A stretch of DNA of 55,245 bases, taken from contig CAZWOL010000013.1 of the NCBI GenBank assembly GCA_964635325.1, forward strand, positions 1-55,245, given 5' to 3'. Made by a program: the position numbers and the translations under genes. Within the stretch, counting starts at the first letter, position 1. Each line of letters begins with the position of its first letter. Positions 1 to 8,919 of the stretch are shown here, in pieces. The notes beneath the pieces are model-generated. The model was not told the DNA's origin and did no database searches. It saw only the letters and a program-made list of their open reading frames with translations. Source of the stretch: BOG-1112 sp964635325 (GTDB lineage: Bacteria; Bdellovibrionota_B; Oligoflexia; Oligoflexales; Bog-1112).

Positions 1-53
1 GCTATATGTTTGGCTTTTAGGAATTTGAGTAAAGCTTACTAAGCAAGGCTATA

Positions 54-2507
54 TCATTGCTGAAGTACAAAGCTAAGAGGTATTCCGTACGATGGTGAAA
101 CCAAAGTATTGAGTCTGTTCTCATAAGACGGCAAAGATAGAAGCCCAGGATCCGCTAATGTAGCCATATGCACTTGCGGGCCTGCAGTTGTTTTGTAAAT
201 TGCATGAAGTCTGCGTCGTGTTGCTTTGATAGCCAGATTGTCTGTCCCTGCTTGGGTTGTAATTTTTGTCCAATTTGATCCACCTCCTGAGCAGTTAGCT
301 CCAGCTAAGCAGTAGGCGATTTTACCTTCTAAGACTGCGAATAGAGTACCATATGGGTCCATTGTAATTTGACTACTGTTTGCAGAAGATGTTCCATCAA
401 TATCTCCGATGGTCCAACCTGCAGAAGCAGCATCAGCACCCGTGGCACAGCTTGCACCATTTGCTGTGCAGCTTGCTGTGTAAATAGCATTGGATGAGGC
501 TGATGAGTAACTAACGATGACCTTAGAGCCACTGATTGCTATGGAAGAATTCCCTGCTCCAGTATCGTCAATTTTTAGTACGGACCAAATCTCATTTGTA
601 CAATACGAATTTGCGAGTGTTGGTAAGCACGTCATGTATTTCCAACCTCCGCCCCCCCTAAAACCGGAGTAGAATGCATGCAAGCGACCCTGAGAGTCCA
701 TGGCTGCAGATATAGCAATGCCTCCGTCATTGTTTCCATCCCCTGCGGGATATCCGTTTCCACTCCATCCACCCGAGGTGCAATATTCGTTCATAGCGTT
801 CGGTGTGCAGGTTAGTATGATAGCTGCAGTTCCGTTGCTATCGTCTCCTGAGTATAGGAGATAGAGTCGATCGTTTGTATCATCAACAACGAGGCTGATG
901 CCGAAGTCTCCCTGATTTCGAATCCCTGCTATAGACCAGGCACTAATGTCGGCACAAAATTGATTGCTTGTGGTTGGAGCACATGTTCCGAATTGCATAT
1001 TTCCGCCAGCTGTACCTGCCATATAAAGGCGACCATAGTGATCGAAAGCAAGATTGATGTACGTATTGACGGCCATAGCACCAACAGTACCAACAGTCCA
1101 ACTGCCCCCTGCTGAGCAGAATGCATTTGTGGAAGTTGGAAGGCAGTTTGCCAACTCTAAGCCAGAGCCACTGTCAGCAACGATTGTATAAAGTCGACCA
1201 CTTGCATCTTCAGTGATAGGGAAGGCACCAGTAAGGCTACCAGCATTTGTAGTAATAGTTGAATAAACAGGTGTATCTGCAGTTGAGTTGACGCAGGATC
1301 CTCCATCAACTTTGTATGAGGTCCGTGCTAGTGATGAGCTTGTATCTGAGCTAAATGGATACTTATAGACGTTAGATCCAATCGCTAAGCTCAATGTTGT
1401 CGATGCTGCAGTGGGTACGCTTGGAGTCGTTCCTCCAAAGGCAACTGCAGGACTCTCTGCTCCCGGACAGTTGCTACCTTGAAAAATTTCATAGGCAGGG
1501 CTAGAAGCATTCGCAAGGCTTCCATCACTGCGGATGCCAAAGTAGGTGGATTGGCTTGTATTGTAAACGAGAGTAGTTCCGCTGCGTGTTGTATCTGTGG
1601 GATCAGTGAAACCTACGAGCAATCCCAAAGTTGTGTTGCTCGAATCTTTTACTATAAAGCTCGAGGGCGCTCCGCTTGCTCCTGTGCTTCCGGTTGCACC
1701 TGTAGCTCCTGTGCTTCCGGTTGCACCTGTAGCTCCTGTGCCTTCACTTTGTGAAAGATCGCTTATTATGACCCATGCATTGTTTTGACAGTAGTAAAAA
1801 CTATTCGTGCCTAAAGCATAAATAAAGGCTCCAGCATTTTCTTCATCAACACACGTTACTAGGCTCGTCTTGCTGACGACTGTAGGTTCTGTATCAAGGA
1901 TTTTATCTTTTAGTATTGCAACAAATTTTTCTTTTGAGGAGCTGCCTAAGATTAAATTTTTCATGGAAAGGCAGATCCAACTATTGATGATTGAAGAGTA
2001 GTACGGAAGATTTGCACCCGTACATTGTGGAATACTCGTGCTTGTAAGGCAGCTTTGGGTCCCTGTTTGCAAAGTACCTTCGAGGTCATAAAAACTTTTT
2101 CCGGAACAGACGTTGGATTTATCTGCGAGGTAAATTGGAGTATCCGATGATGAGGATGGTAGACGTAGGAAAACAGCTTGTGAGCTTGCAGAGTCATTCG
2201 TTGCTGTAAGATCCAAGAATCCTGGATTTCCAGAAGGTACTGTTAAAAGGACATCACCATTCCCTGGCTGAGTGTTTGCAGAGCTATCACCTAATGTAAA
2301 ATTGGATCTACTTACACCCGTTCCTTTGATAAGAACTTGGCTTCCTGCAGCAGCAGCAACGGGATCAATGCTAGAGATAGAAACAGACTTATGACTGACG
2401 CCGATGCTTGCAGATTTCTTTGTGCTATTAGCAATTAAATTGCAACGAACGAGTAGCAAGGTACCCGCAACCGTTAGACAAAGACGGATGAGTGTTCTCA
2501 TATACAT
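54..2507 (-). CDS. TIG / collagen-like / beta-propeller surface lipoprotein (paralogue A)
   Basis: No known function; probably an envelope-anchored surface protein. The N-terminus has a hydrophobic signal ending in LLLVRC (Cys22), a lipobox-like site with an unusual Arg at -1. A TIG/IPT-like domain follows at about residues 40-115 (SSIDPVAAAAGSQVLIKGTG). Next come a Cys-containing linker, a collagen-like Gly-X-Y stretch (about 253-280), and from about 435 to the end seven copies of a unit beginning GRLY/GRLH-x-x-Y. The first six units carry a Cys pair spaced like CLPTSTNAFC; the seventh has none. This suggests a seven-bladed propeller with disulfides in six blades (inference). The same architecture occurs at 23456-25870. 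I chose the ATG at 2507, which has GGGG six bases upstream; an in-frame TTG at 2519 and an ATG at 2501 are alternatives. It lies downstream of mrdA on the same strand, with a 61-base gap. Confidence 0.8.
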   Translation of the reverse strand: MYMRTLIRLCLTVAGTLLLVRCNLIANSTKKSASIGVSHKSVSISSIDPVAAAAGSQVLIKGTGVSRSNFTLGDSSANTQPGNGDVLLTVPSGNPGFLDLTATNDSASSQAVFLRLPSSSSDTPIYLADKSNVCSGKSFYDLEGTLQTGTQSCLTSTSIPQCTGANLPYYSSIINSWICLSMKNLILGSSSKEKFVAILKDKILDTEPTVVSKTSLVTCVDEENAGAFIYALGTNSFYYCQNNAWVIISDLSQSEGTGATGATGSTGATGATGSTGASGAPSSFIVKDSSNTTLGLLVGFTDPTDTTRSGTTLVYNTSQSTYFGIRSDGSLANASSPAYEIFQGSNCPGAESPAVAFGGTTPSVPTAASTTLSLAIGSNVYKYPFSSDTSSSLARTSYKVDGGSCVNSTADTPVYSTITTNAGSLTGAFPITEDASGRLYTIVADSGSGLELANCLPTSTNAFCSAGGSWTVGTVGAMAVNTYINLAFDHYGRLYMAGTAGGNMQFGTCAPTTSNQFCADISAWSIAGIRNQGDFGISLVVDDTNDRLYLLYSGDDSNGTAAIILTCTPNAMNEYCTSGGWSGNGYPAGDGNNDGGIAISAAMDSQGRLHAFYSGFRGGGGWKYMTCLPTLANSYCTNEIWSVLKIDDTGAGNSSIAISGSKVIVSYSSASSNAIYTASCTANGASCATGADAASAGWTIGDIDGTSSANSSQITMDPYGTLFAVLEGKIAYCLAGANCSGGGSNWTKITTQAGTDNLAIKATRRRLHAIYKTTAGPQVHMATLADPGLLSLPSYENRLNTLVSPSYGIPLSFVLQQ
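1678..1741. repeat. Tandem 27-bp coding repeat in the collagen-like stretch
   Basis: Two identical 27-base units (1678-1704 and 1705-1731) are followed by the first nine or ten bases of a third. Each unit encodes three Gly-X-Y triplets on the minus strand. The unit length is a multiple of three, so gain or loss of copies would change the collagen-like arm without a frameshift. Confidence 0.85.
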
Positions 2508-2568
2508 AATAAGCCCCAAGCTCAGTTGAACGCTTATCGGTATTTTGAAGGAAAAATTGAATAGTTAC

Positions 2569-4494
2569 TTAGAGGTTTTTATTTGTAGTAGGAGCTGCTG
2601 GTGCTGATATTGCATTTGCGCTTGGTGCACTTGCCGGATTTTTTTGCCATTTTGCATTCCAGTAGGCTTGGAGTATTTCCTGTGCAACGGGTGCTGCAGA
2701 TACCCCCCCTTTGCCGATCAAATCGTTTTCACTGATGACAGAGACAACGATTTCAGCATTCTCGACTGGTGAAAATGCTGCAAACTCCGCATGCTCATGC
2801 CATTGCATTCGTGTGGACTTCATATTGGTGGTTTTCTTCAAACTCACCACCTGAGCAGTACTCGTTTTGCCGGCTACGGTTACACCAGCAACGCGTGCTC
2901 GCTTACCTGTTCCTCGCTCAACCACTTGAAATAACATTTCACGGATCATAGCAAGTGTTTGTGGTTTGATGAAGGACACTTCGCGAATAAGCTCTGGTTT
3001 TTGCTCTATCACGGTCTCACCAGTCGCGTTGGTTGCCTTCTTCACGATAAATGGACGCCATAGCTTGCCTCCATTTGCAATGGTTGCATATACGTTTGCC
3101 AGTTGTATCGGTGTTACGACGTTTGCACCTTGTCCGATTGCAAGCGAAGGAATGTCCCCCTTGTTTGGAGCAGCGCGAAAGTGCTTTCGCCACCAATCGG
3201 TTGTTGGAATAAGGCCTGGTTCTTCACGGTTGAGACGTACTCCAAGCTTTTGTCCTAGACCAAGAGATTTTGCATATTTTGCCATGCGATCCATTCCGAG
3301 CTCGATCCCAAGGTGGTAAAAATAAACGTCACAGGACAGTAAGAGGGCTTCGAGCAAATTGATGGTACCGTGACCTTCACGCTTATGGCAGTGAAAGGGT
3401 TGGTTACCAAGATTGAATACGCCTGGGCAGTAATAGGTAGAGTTGGGTCGAATGATACCTTCTTCGAGAGCAGCGATTGCAACGACAGTTTTGTAAGCGC
3501 TACCTGGAGGGAATGTACCTCCTGTTGTTTTGTCAAACAGTGGTTTGAAAGGATCGTTGATCAATGCCTGCCACTTATCAAAGCTGATGCCTTCCTGATA
3601 AATTGCAGGATCAAAATCTGGAGAACTGACGAGAGCAAGAATTTCTCCCGTTTGTGGATTCATTGCAATGACAGAACCCTGTTTGCCTTGAAATGCTTTT
3701 GTTGCAACGCGCTGTAAATTCATATCAATGGTCAGTGTGAGATCCACACCAGGGACTGCCGGACTGATCGGAAATTTCCATCCCATATCTTCTGCTAAAC
3801 GCGTCTGACGACCTAGGGCATCAACTTGAATGTATTTATAACCACGTTTGCCACGAAGCATTTCTTCCCACTGCAACTCAAGACCATGTTTTCCAACCAA
3901 TTCACCCATCAAATAAGGATTTTCAGGATTTTTTTGGTTGAAGCTCTTGAGAGATTCAGCGCTGATTTCGCCGATGTATCCAAGTATGTGCGGTGGGGCA
4001 TCTTCCTGGTAGTCACGACGCGGAGCTATATTGATATCGATGCCGGGCAGAAAGGATTTTTGTCCTTCGATAATGGCAACCTCATGTAGAGACAGGTTGC
4101 GTTTAAGTGTGACTGGCAAAAATTTGGGCTGACCTCGTACCCGTTTCATTTCGGCTTGTAGCTCTGAAAATGGTAGATGCAGCAGGTTGGCGATTACACG
4201 CAATGTCTTGTCTTCATTGCGTACATATTGGGGAATCAGTACCAAATCGAAAAAAGGTCGGTTACCCAATATGATCTTGCTATCTCGATCGAAAATCATA
4301 CCGCGAGGAGCAGGGATTTCTATGCGACGTATGCGGTTGTTCTCAGAGATTTGGAGGTAGTAGTCTCCCATATAAATTTGCAAGTACCAGATACGGATCA
4401 ACAGAACCGCAAGCCCAATAAAAATAGCAATACTACCTAAGACAAAGCGTCCTTCTTCGATGGGGCACTCTGAATGTCGTCTACCTCCGAGCAA
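2569..4494 (-). CDS. mrdA: Penicillin-binding protein 2, elongation transpeptidase
   Basis: Peptidoglycan DD-transpeptidase of the elongasome, which cross-links side-wall peptidoglycan with MreBCD and RodA. One N-terminal membrane segment (about 18-38) is followed by the PBP dimerisation domain and then the transpeptidase domain. The active-site SxxK is SAYK (Ser332), the second motif is SCD (in LLSCDVYFY), and the third is KTS (Lys543). The length of 641 aa is normal for PBP2. The C-terminal tail is Ala/Pro-rich. The start is a TTG with AGGAG seven bases upstream; no ATG fits. It overlaps mreD by 14 bases, so it is the last gene of mreB-mreC-mreD-mrdA. rodA, often next in this operon, is not in the window. 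Confidence 0.95.
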   Translation of the reverse strand: MLGGRRHSECPIEEGRFVLGSIAIFIGLAVLLIRIWYLQIYMGDYYLQISENNRIRRIEIPAPRGMIFDRDSKIILGNRPFFDLVLIPQYVRNEDKTLRVIANLLHLPFSELQAEMKRVRGQPKFLPVTLKRNLSLHEVAIIEGQKSFLPGIDINIAPRRDYQEDAPPHILGYIGEISAESLKSFNQKNPENPYLMGELVGKHGLELQWEEMLRGKRGYKYIQVDALGRQTRLAEDMGWKFPISPAVPGVDLTLTIDMNLQRVATKAFQGKQGSVIAMNPQTGEILALVSSPDFDPAIYQEGISFDKWQALINDPFKPLFDKTTGGTFPPGSAYKTVVAIAALEEGIIRPNSTYYCPGVFNLGNQPFHCHKREGHGTINLLEALLLSCDVYFYHLGIELGMDRMAKYAKSLGLGQKLGVRLNREEPGLIPTTDWWRKHFRAAPNKGDIPSLAIGQGANVVTPIQLANVYATIANGGKLWRPFIVKKATNATGETVIEQKPELIREVSFIKPQTLAMIREMLFQVVERGTGKRARVAGVTVAGKTSTAQVVSLKKTTNMKSTRMQWHEHAEFAAFSPVENAEIVVSVISENDLIGKGGVSAAPVAQEILQAYWNAKWQKNPASAPSANAISAPAAPTTNKNL

Positions 4495-5047
4495 GTCTGT
4501 GCTCCTGTAAAGTATCTAAGCGAAAATACAACACGATGTAAAGACCGACCATACAACTGATAAGTCGATTCACGATCAGTGAAACGAAAGAAATATGTGA
4601 AAAATAAATGGTGCTAAAATTTTGTGTCCAGTAGGACAGTGTTTCGAGGACGGCTAATCCTGCCTGACTTAGCAAAAGCACACTGATCCAAGGTAGGGGA
4701 CTTGACCAGGAAATTTGCTGACGGATAAAGTGAATACCTATTCCTAGGCTCCAATAGAAGCACACAAGCAATCCACGTGGCAGACCAGCATGCGTTTCTA
4801 GAAGCAAAACAGCGGCTGTAGCAATAAGAAAAACATGTGCTGGAGAACGAAAGACAAAGAGTATGACAAGCCACGGTGTCAGCAGGTCAATAAATAGTTT
4901 ATGACCGAAAATTTGCGGAAGTATGAAATCCTGCAAAATAAGAAGTTCAGCTATGTAGAGAAGCTCTAGGACTGGTGAGTCCGCTAAGGGCTTTGGAAAG
5001 AGAGTCCTGAGTTGTCCACTCAGAAATGGATTGGCACGTGTTCTCAT
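4481..5047 (-). CDS. mreD: Rod shape-determining membrane protein MreD
   Basis: A 188-residue protein made largely of hydrophobic segments, as expected for MreD, the polytopic inner-membrane part of the elongasome that links MreC to the cell wall synthases. Sequence motifs in this family are weak, so the call rests on size, hydrophobicity and its place between mreC and mrdA. The start overlaps the mreC stop (ATGA), which implies translational coupling. Confidence 0.88.
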   Translation of the reverse strand: MRTRANPFLSGQLRTLFPKPLADSPVLELLYIAELLILQDFILPQIFGHKLFIDLLTPWLVILFVFRSPAHVFLIATAAVLLLETHAGLPRGLLVCFYWSLGIGIHFIRQQISWSSPLPWISVLLLSQAGLAVLETLSYWTQNFSTIYFSHISFVSLIVNRLISCMVGLYIVLYFRLDTLQEHRLARR

Positions 5048-5937
5048 TTTGTCTCTTGAAGGCTCGTTGCATTATTTAACCAATCATCGCCTGCTGTTTC
5101 AGAGATTGTATCGATGTCATCGCTTGTCTGTTGCAGAACCATCAGTTCGTCGAGGCCCTGAGGTTCGACCCAAGGTTTCATCGTGATCACTTGCGAAATA
5201 TTATCCATTTCATAGCTGATGCGTACGACGATACCTACAGGTAAGCCTTTGGGGAATCCTCCCGACATTCCAGAGGTGACGATGGTATCTCCGATGCGCA
5301 CATCGGTTCGTCGATGCAGTTGTAGAAGGCAGCGATTGTCATCAAGACCTTTCAAAATACCTCGGATGCGGTTGCGTTCGATGATGACATCCAAGTTGAA
5401 GTGAGCATCTCCCAAACGTTGGATATCAGCGAAAGCATAGCCCGTGCGCAAGACTCTACCGACAACGCCCTTGGAAGAAATAACCGGCATGCCAACACGT
5501 ACGCCACTTTTGTTTCCACGGCCGATACGGATTGTTTGAAATGGAGGGTGTCCCATTGTACCAATCACTTCTGCAATCAGCATCTTCTTGGTCAGACTAC
5601 CCGAGAAGCTGAGTAGATCACGCAAGCGTGTGACCTCTGCAACCTGGTGGTCGTAGTCGAGAATCTTAGTTTGCAGATGGAAAAGATCTTTGCGTAGAAC
5701 CTCGTTTTCCTTTTCGACACCTACCAAATAAAAATAGCGAGACCAGTTATCGATGAAGAAACGCACCGAACTGTGCCACGCATATTCAAAGGGATAGAGT
5801 ATCTCCTGACCGAGATTCAGCAAAGGAGAGGCTTCTTTAGCCCAGGGTATCCTGGGAGCAGAAAAGAATAGAAACGGTGCCACGAGAGCGCTCAAAATGA
5901 GCAGGCCCCCAATTTTGTGCCCTCGCAACCATGACAT
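5044..5937 (-). CDS. mreC: Rod shape-determining protein MreC
   Basis: Periplasmic scaffold of the elongasome. It has one N-terminal membrane anchor (about 10-28), then a heptad-rich coiled coil (about 65-105) and the MreC beta domains, with typical stretches such as GVRVGMPVISSKGVVGRV and the Gly-rich GDTIVTSGMSGGFPKGLPVG. The length of 297 aa is normal. The start ATG has GGAG seven bases upstream. It is 169 bases downstream of mreB, with a strong hairpin in the gap, and overlaps mreD. Confidence 0.95.
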   Translation of the reverse strand: MSWLRGHKIGGLLILSALVAPFLFFSAPRIPWAKEASPLLNLGQEILYPFEYAWHSSVRFFIDNWSRYFYLVGVEKENEVLRKDLFHLQTKILDYDHQVAEVTRLRDLLSFSGSLTKKMLIAEVIGTMGHPPFQTIRIGRGNKSGVRVGMPVISSKGVVGRVLRTGYAFADIQRLGDAHFNLDVIIERNRIRGILKGLDDNRCLLQLHRRTDVRIGDTIVTSGMSGGFPKGLPVGIVVRISYEMDNISQVITMKPWVEPQGLDELMVLQQTSDDIDTISETAGDDWLNNATSLQETK

Positions 5938-6010
5938 CTAAAGACTCCGATTTATCCTAATGCGCCGACAAAAAAAGACTGCAAGTCCAAAAAAGCCCTT
6001 GTATTTTCCC

Positions 6011-6030
6011 GTAGTTCCGCGAGGAACTAC
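6011..6030 (-). other. Perfect hairpin in the mreB-mreC gap
   Basis: GTAGTTCC, a GCGA loop and GGAACTAC form an eight-base-pair stem in the 169-base interval between mreB and mreC. On the transcribed (minus) strand it is followed by GGG rather than an immediate T-run; T-runs occur further down. It could attenuate transcription or stabilise the mreB message so that MreB is made in excess over MreCD. The function is inferred. Confidence 0.5.
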
Positions 6031-6106
6031 ATCGCAGGAATTGCGCTTAGAGCTTTGAGGGGTCTTGCACTCCAATAAGAATCTGCTTCCTCTAGGGAGC
6101 AGAGGT

Positions 6107-7141
6107 TTATTGCATTGCAACACTGCTCAAGATGTCGATCTGATCCAGAGCTTTTCCGCTACCTAATACAACTGCACACAGAGGATCTTCTGCGATCGTG
6201 ATCGGAAGTCCAGTCTCTTCTCGTAAGAGAATGTCGAGATTGCGAATCAAAGCACCTCCGCCAGCAAGAACAATGCCCTTGTCGACAATGTCTGCAGCAA
6301 GTTCGGGAGGAGTTTTTTCAAGAGCTACGCGAACAGCTTCGACGATGGTATTGACGGGTTCGGAAATTGCCTCGCGAATTTCTTCGGAAACAACTTCGAT
6401 AGTTTTGGGAATTCCAGCAACAAGATCGCGCCCCTTAACATGCATGCGGCGAACTTCATCTTCAGGATAGGCTGTACCAATATTGATCTTAATTTGTTCA
6501 GCTGTGCGCTCACCGATAAGAAGGTTGTATTTGCGTTTGAGGTAGTTGACGATCGCCTCATCCATTTTGTCTCCGCCCACACGAACGGATTTGGAGTACA
6601 CGATACCTGCAAGAGAAATGACGGCAACCTCTGTGGTTCCACCACCGATGTCGACGATCATGTTTCCACTTGGCTCAGTGATAGGAAGGCCTGCACCGAT
6701 TGCAGCTGCCATTGGTTCTTCAATCAAAAAGACTTGTCGAGCACCAGCAGACTCGGCTGATTCTCGCACAGCTCTTTTTTCGACTTCTGTTATTCCGTAT
6801 GGAACACAGATGATGATGCGTGGTTTAACCATCGTTCGGCGATTGTGTGCCTTCTCAATAAAATAACGGAGCATCGCTTCTGTTATTTCAAAATCAGCAA
6901 TGACGCCATCCTTCATAGGACGTATAGCTGTGATGGAGCCTGGCGTTCGACCGAGCATGTTCTTCGCTTCTTTACCGACAGCGAGAATTTTTTTACCCCC
7001 TCTGCTATCAATTTGAACAGCGACCACTGAGGGTTCGTTTGTCACGATACCCTTACCTTTTAGGTAGACCAAAGTGTTCGCGGTGCCAAGATCGATGGCT
7101 AAGTCATTCGAGAATAAGCCCGCAAGCCAATCAAAAAACAT
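6107..7141 (-). CDS. mreB: Rod shape-determining actin homologue MreB
   Basis: Actin-like ATPase that polymerises under the inner membrane and directs elongasome movement. Phosphate-1 motif LAIDLGTANTLVYLKGKGIV begins at about residue 12, phosphate-2 is IVDIGGGTTEVAVISL, and the adenosine motif is VLAGGGALIRNLD. It is 344 aa from the ATG chosen here, close to the E. coli length of 347. GGAGG lies six bases before this ATG (an adjacent ATG at 7144 would be only three bases away). A reading frame continues upstream to 7240, but that extension is not MreB-like. First gene of the mre operon and divergent from the PpiD-like gene, so 7142-7337 must hold both promoters. Confidence 0.97.
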   Translation of the reverse strand: MFFDWLAGLFSNDLAIDLGTANTLVYLKGKGIVTNEPSVVAVQIDSRGGKKILAVGKEAKNMLGRTPGSITAIRPMKDGVIADFEITEAMLRYFIEKAHNRRTMVKPRIIICVPYGITEVEKRAVRESAESAGARQVFLIEEPMAAAIGAGLPITEPSGNMIVDIGGGTTEVAVISLAGIVYSKSVRVGGDKMDEAIVNYLKRKYNLLIGERTAEQIKINIGTAYPEDEVRRMHVKGRDLVAGIPKTIEVVSEEIREAISEPVNTIVEAVRVALEKTPPELAADIVDKGIVLAGGGALIRNLDILLREETGLPITIAEDPLCAVVLGSGKALDQIDILSSVAMQ

Positions 7142-7337
7142 CATCTTCCTCCAATAAGTCCCCGTTATCCTTGCGATGTTTTGGGAAACTAGGACAGCCT
7201 TCTGAGAATAAAAGACATACTCTTCCGTTTCTAAAAACATTATAATTCTTTCAAATCAATTATCACGATCGAAAAATTTGTGCTAGAGGTATGGAAGCAT
7301 ATGTCTCTAGCCTCTCCATGATTCTCCGGGGTATTCG

Positions 7338-8900
7338 ATGGTCCAACTAAATCAATTCGATTCAAAAAACTTCAAAAAAAATTGGAGCACCTACATCATC
7401 CTTGGTCTCTCCCTTGGTGCGATGTTATTTTTTGGTGTGTGTAATCCACAAGGGTTTATGCACCAACTGGATAACGTTGCAGGGTCAGTCGATGGTGAAG
7501 AAGTCACACAGATTGAGTTCTCGCGCGCCTACCAAGGTGAGGTCGAAAGAACTCGACAGCGCATGGGTGAGAGTGCTCAAGAGGTCAAAGTTGCAGGACA
7601 GGTTCTTGACCAGCTTCTGACCTACCGCATCCTCTTTCTCGAAGCAAAGCAGCTTGGGCTTGGTGCTACAGATGACGAGGTCGTTTCCTATTTGACACAG
7701 ATTCGCGCCTTCCGTGACAAAGACGGAAAGTTCTCGGATGAAGCCTTCCAAAATTTTCTGCGGGGCAACCGCTATTCGGAAGTTTCCTTCATGGACGAGA
7801 TGCGTCGCAACATTACTGTGGATCACCTGCGTGACTTGATCGCTAACGCTAATTACGTGTCAACGAGTTCTGTCGATTTTGATTACCGTCTGGGCGAAAG
7901 CAAGATGAAGGTCGACTTCCTAAAGGTTGATCCAGACAAAGTCGCTTTGACGATTACAGATGCCGAAATTCAGGCATTCCTCGCCAATGCAGACAGCGCT
8001 GCAAAGATCAAAACTTTTTACGATGCTCATCAAAGCGAGTATCACACACCTGAGAAAGTACACGCGCGACATATTTTGGTTGCCTACAAGGATGCACGCA
8101 ATGCAGCAGGAGATGCTGCTAAACGGTCCAAAGAGGATGCAAAAAAACGTGCAGAAACTTTGCTGGCTCATGTTAAGGCAAGTGGTGCTGATTTTGCTGC
8201 GATTGCAAAAAAAGAGACCGATGAGCCTACTGGCAAAAATTCTGGCGGAGATCTTGGCTTCTTCTCAGCAGATGCTATGGTCAAAGAATTTAGCGATGCT
8301 GCATTTGCGATGAAAGCAGGACAGCTAAGTTCTGTAGTCGAATCGCCGTTTGGTTTTCATATTATCCAGCTCTTGGAAAGAAAACCTGAGCATAATGTTA
8401 GTTTGGAGCAAGCGCGTCTTGAGATAGCTCGTAAATTGTTGCGCCAGACCCAAGGCCCAGCACTTGCAAAAGAACTCTCAGCTAAAATCTTAGCAGCATT
8501 AAAAGACAACAAGTCTGTCGATGAGCTGCTCAAAAGCGCTGGAGCAAGTTGGAAAACGAGTGAAGACTTTGCTTTCAACACGACTTATATCTCTGGTATT
8601 GGAAGCAATGCGAAGATGGTTGAAAGTGTGCTGAAGCTTCGTCAGCCTGGACAGTTGGTCCAAGATGTTGTCGAAGTTCAGAGCAGCAGTTACATCATAC
8701 GACTCAACTCACGAACGGTTGCAGACCCAAATGCTCTCGATGCCAAAAAACGTGAGCAGATCATGCAAACATCTGTCTATCGCAATGGATTTCTGTTCCT
8801 GCAAAAATTTGAGCAGACTGCGCGTGATAAGTTTGAAAAGCGCAAAGCGGTCTATCGCAATCCTCAGTACCTAGCTTTGGATAACGCGAAAGAAGACTAA
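7338..8900 (+). CDS. PpiD/SurA-like periplasmic peptidyl-prolyl isomerase
   Basis: Membrane-anchored folding helper for exported proteins. A single anchor lies at about residues 18-34 (TYIILGLSLGAMLFFGVC). A SurA_N-type chaperone region (about 40-215) contains LDQLLTYRILFLEAKQLGL. A parvulin (PpiC) domain spans about 235-350, opening with HARHILVAY and containing GGDLGFFSADAMVKEF and FGFHIIQLLERKP. A long C-terminal region follows (351-520). The order anchor, chaperone, parvulin and the size resemble PpiD with one isomerase domain. The Shine-Dalgarno is weak (CCGGGG). The NAD kinase gene starts 19 bases downstream, so the two may be co-transcribed. Confidence 0.88.
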   Translation: MVQLNQFDSKNFKKNWSTYIILGLSLGAMLFFGVCNPQGFMHQLDNVAGSVDGEEVTQIEFSRAYQGEVERTRQRMGESAQEVKVAGQVLDQLLTYRILFLEAKQLGLGATDDEVVSYLTQIRAFRDKDGKFSDEAFQNFLRGNRYSEVSFMDEMRRNITVDHLRDLIANANYVSTSSVDFDYRLGESKMKVDFLKVDPDKVALTITDAEIQAFLANADSAAKIKTFYDAHQSEYHTPEKVHARHILVAYKDARNAAGDAAKRSKEDAKKRAETLLAHVKASGADFAAIAKKETDEPTGKNSGGDLGFFSADAMVKEFSDAAFAMKAGQLSSVVESPFGFHIIQLLERKPEHNVSLEQARLEIARKLLRQTQGPALAKELSAKILAALKDNKSVDELLKSAGASWKTSEDFAFNTTYISGIGSNAKMVESVLKLRQPGQLVQDVVEVQSSSYIIRLNSRTVADPNALDAKKREQIMQTSVYRNGFLFLQKFEQTARDKFEKRKAVYRNPQYLALDNAKED

Positions 8901-8919
8901 GCGTGCGTTGGAGTTTGAG

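Noticed and set aside
5938..6123. 61-residue frame in the mreB-mreC gap
   Set aside because: Made largely of the hairpin region and the end of mreB; no ribosome site; composition unlike a protein.
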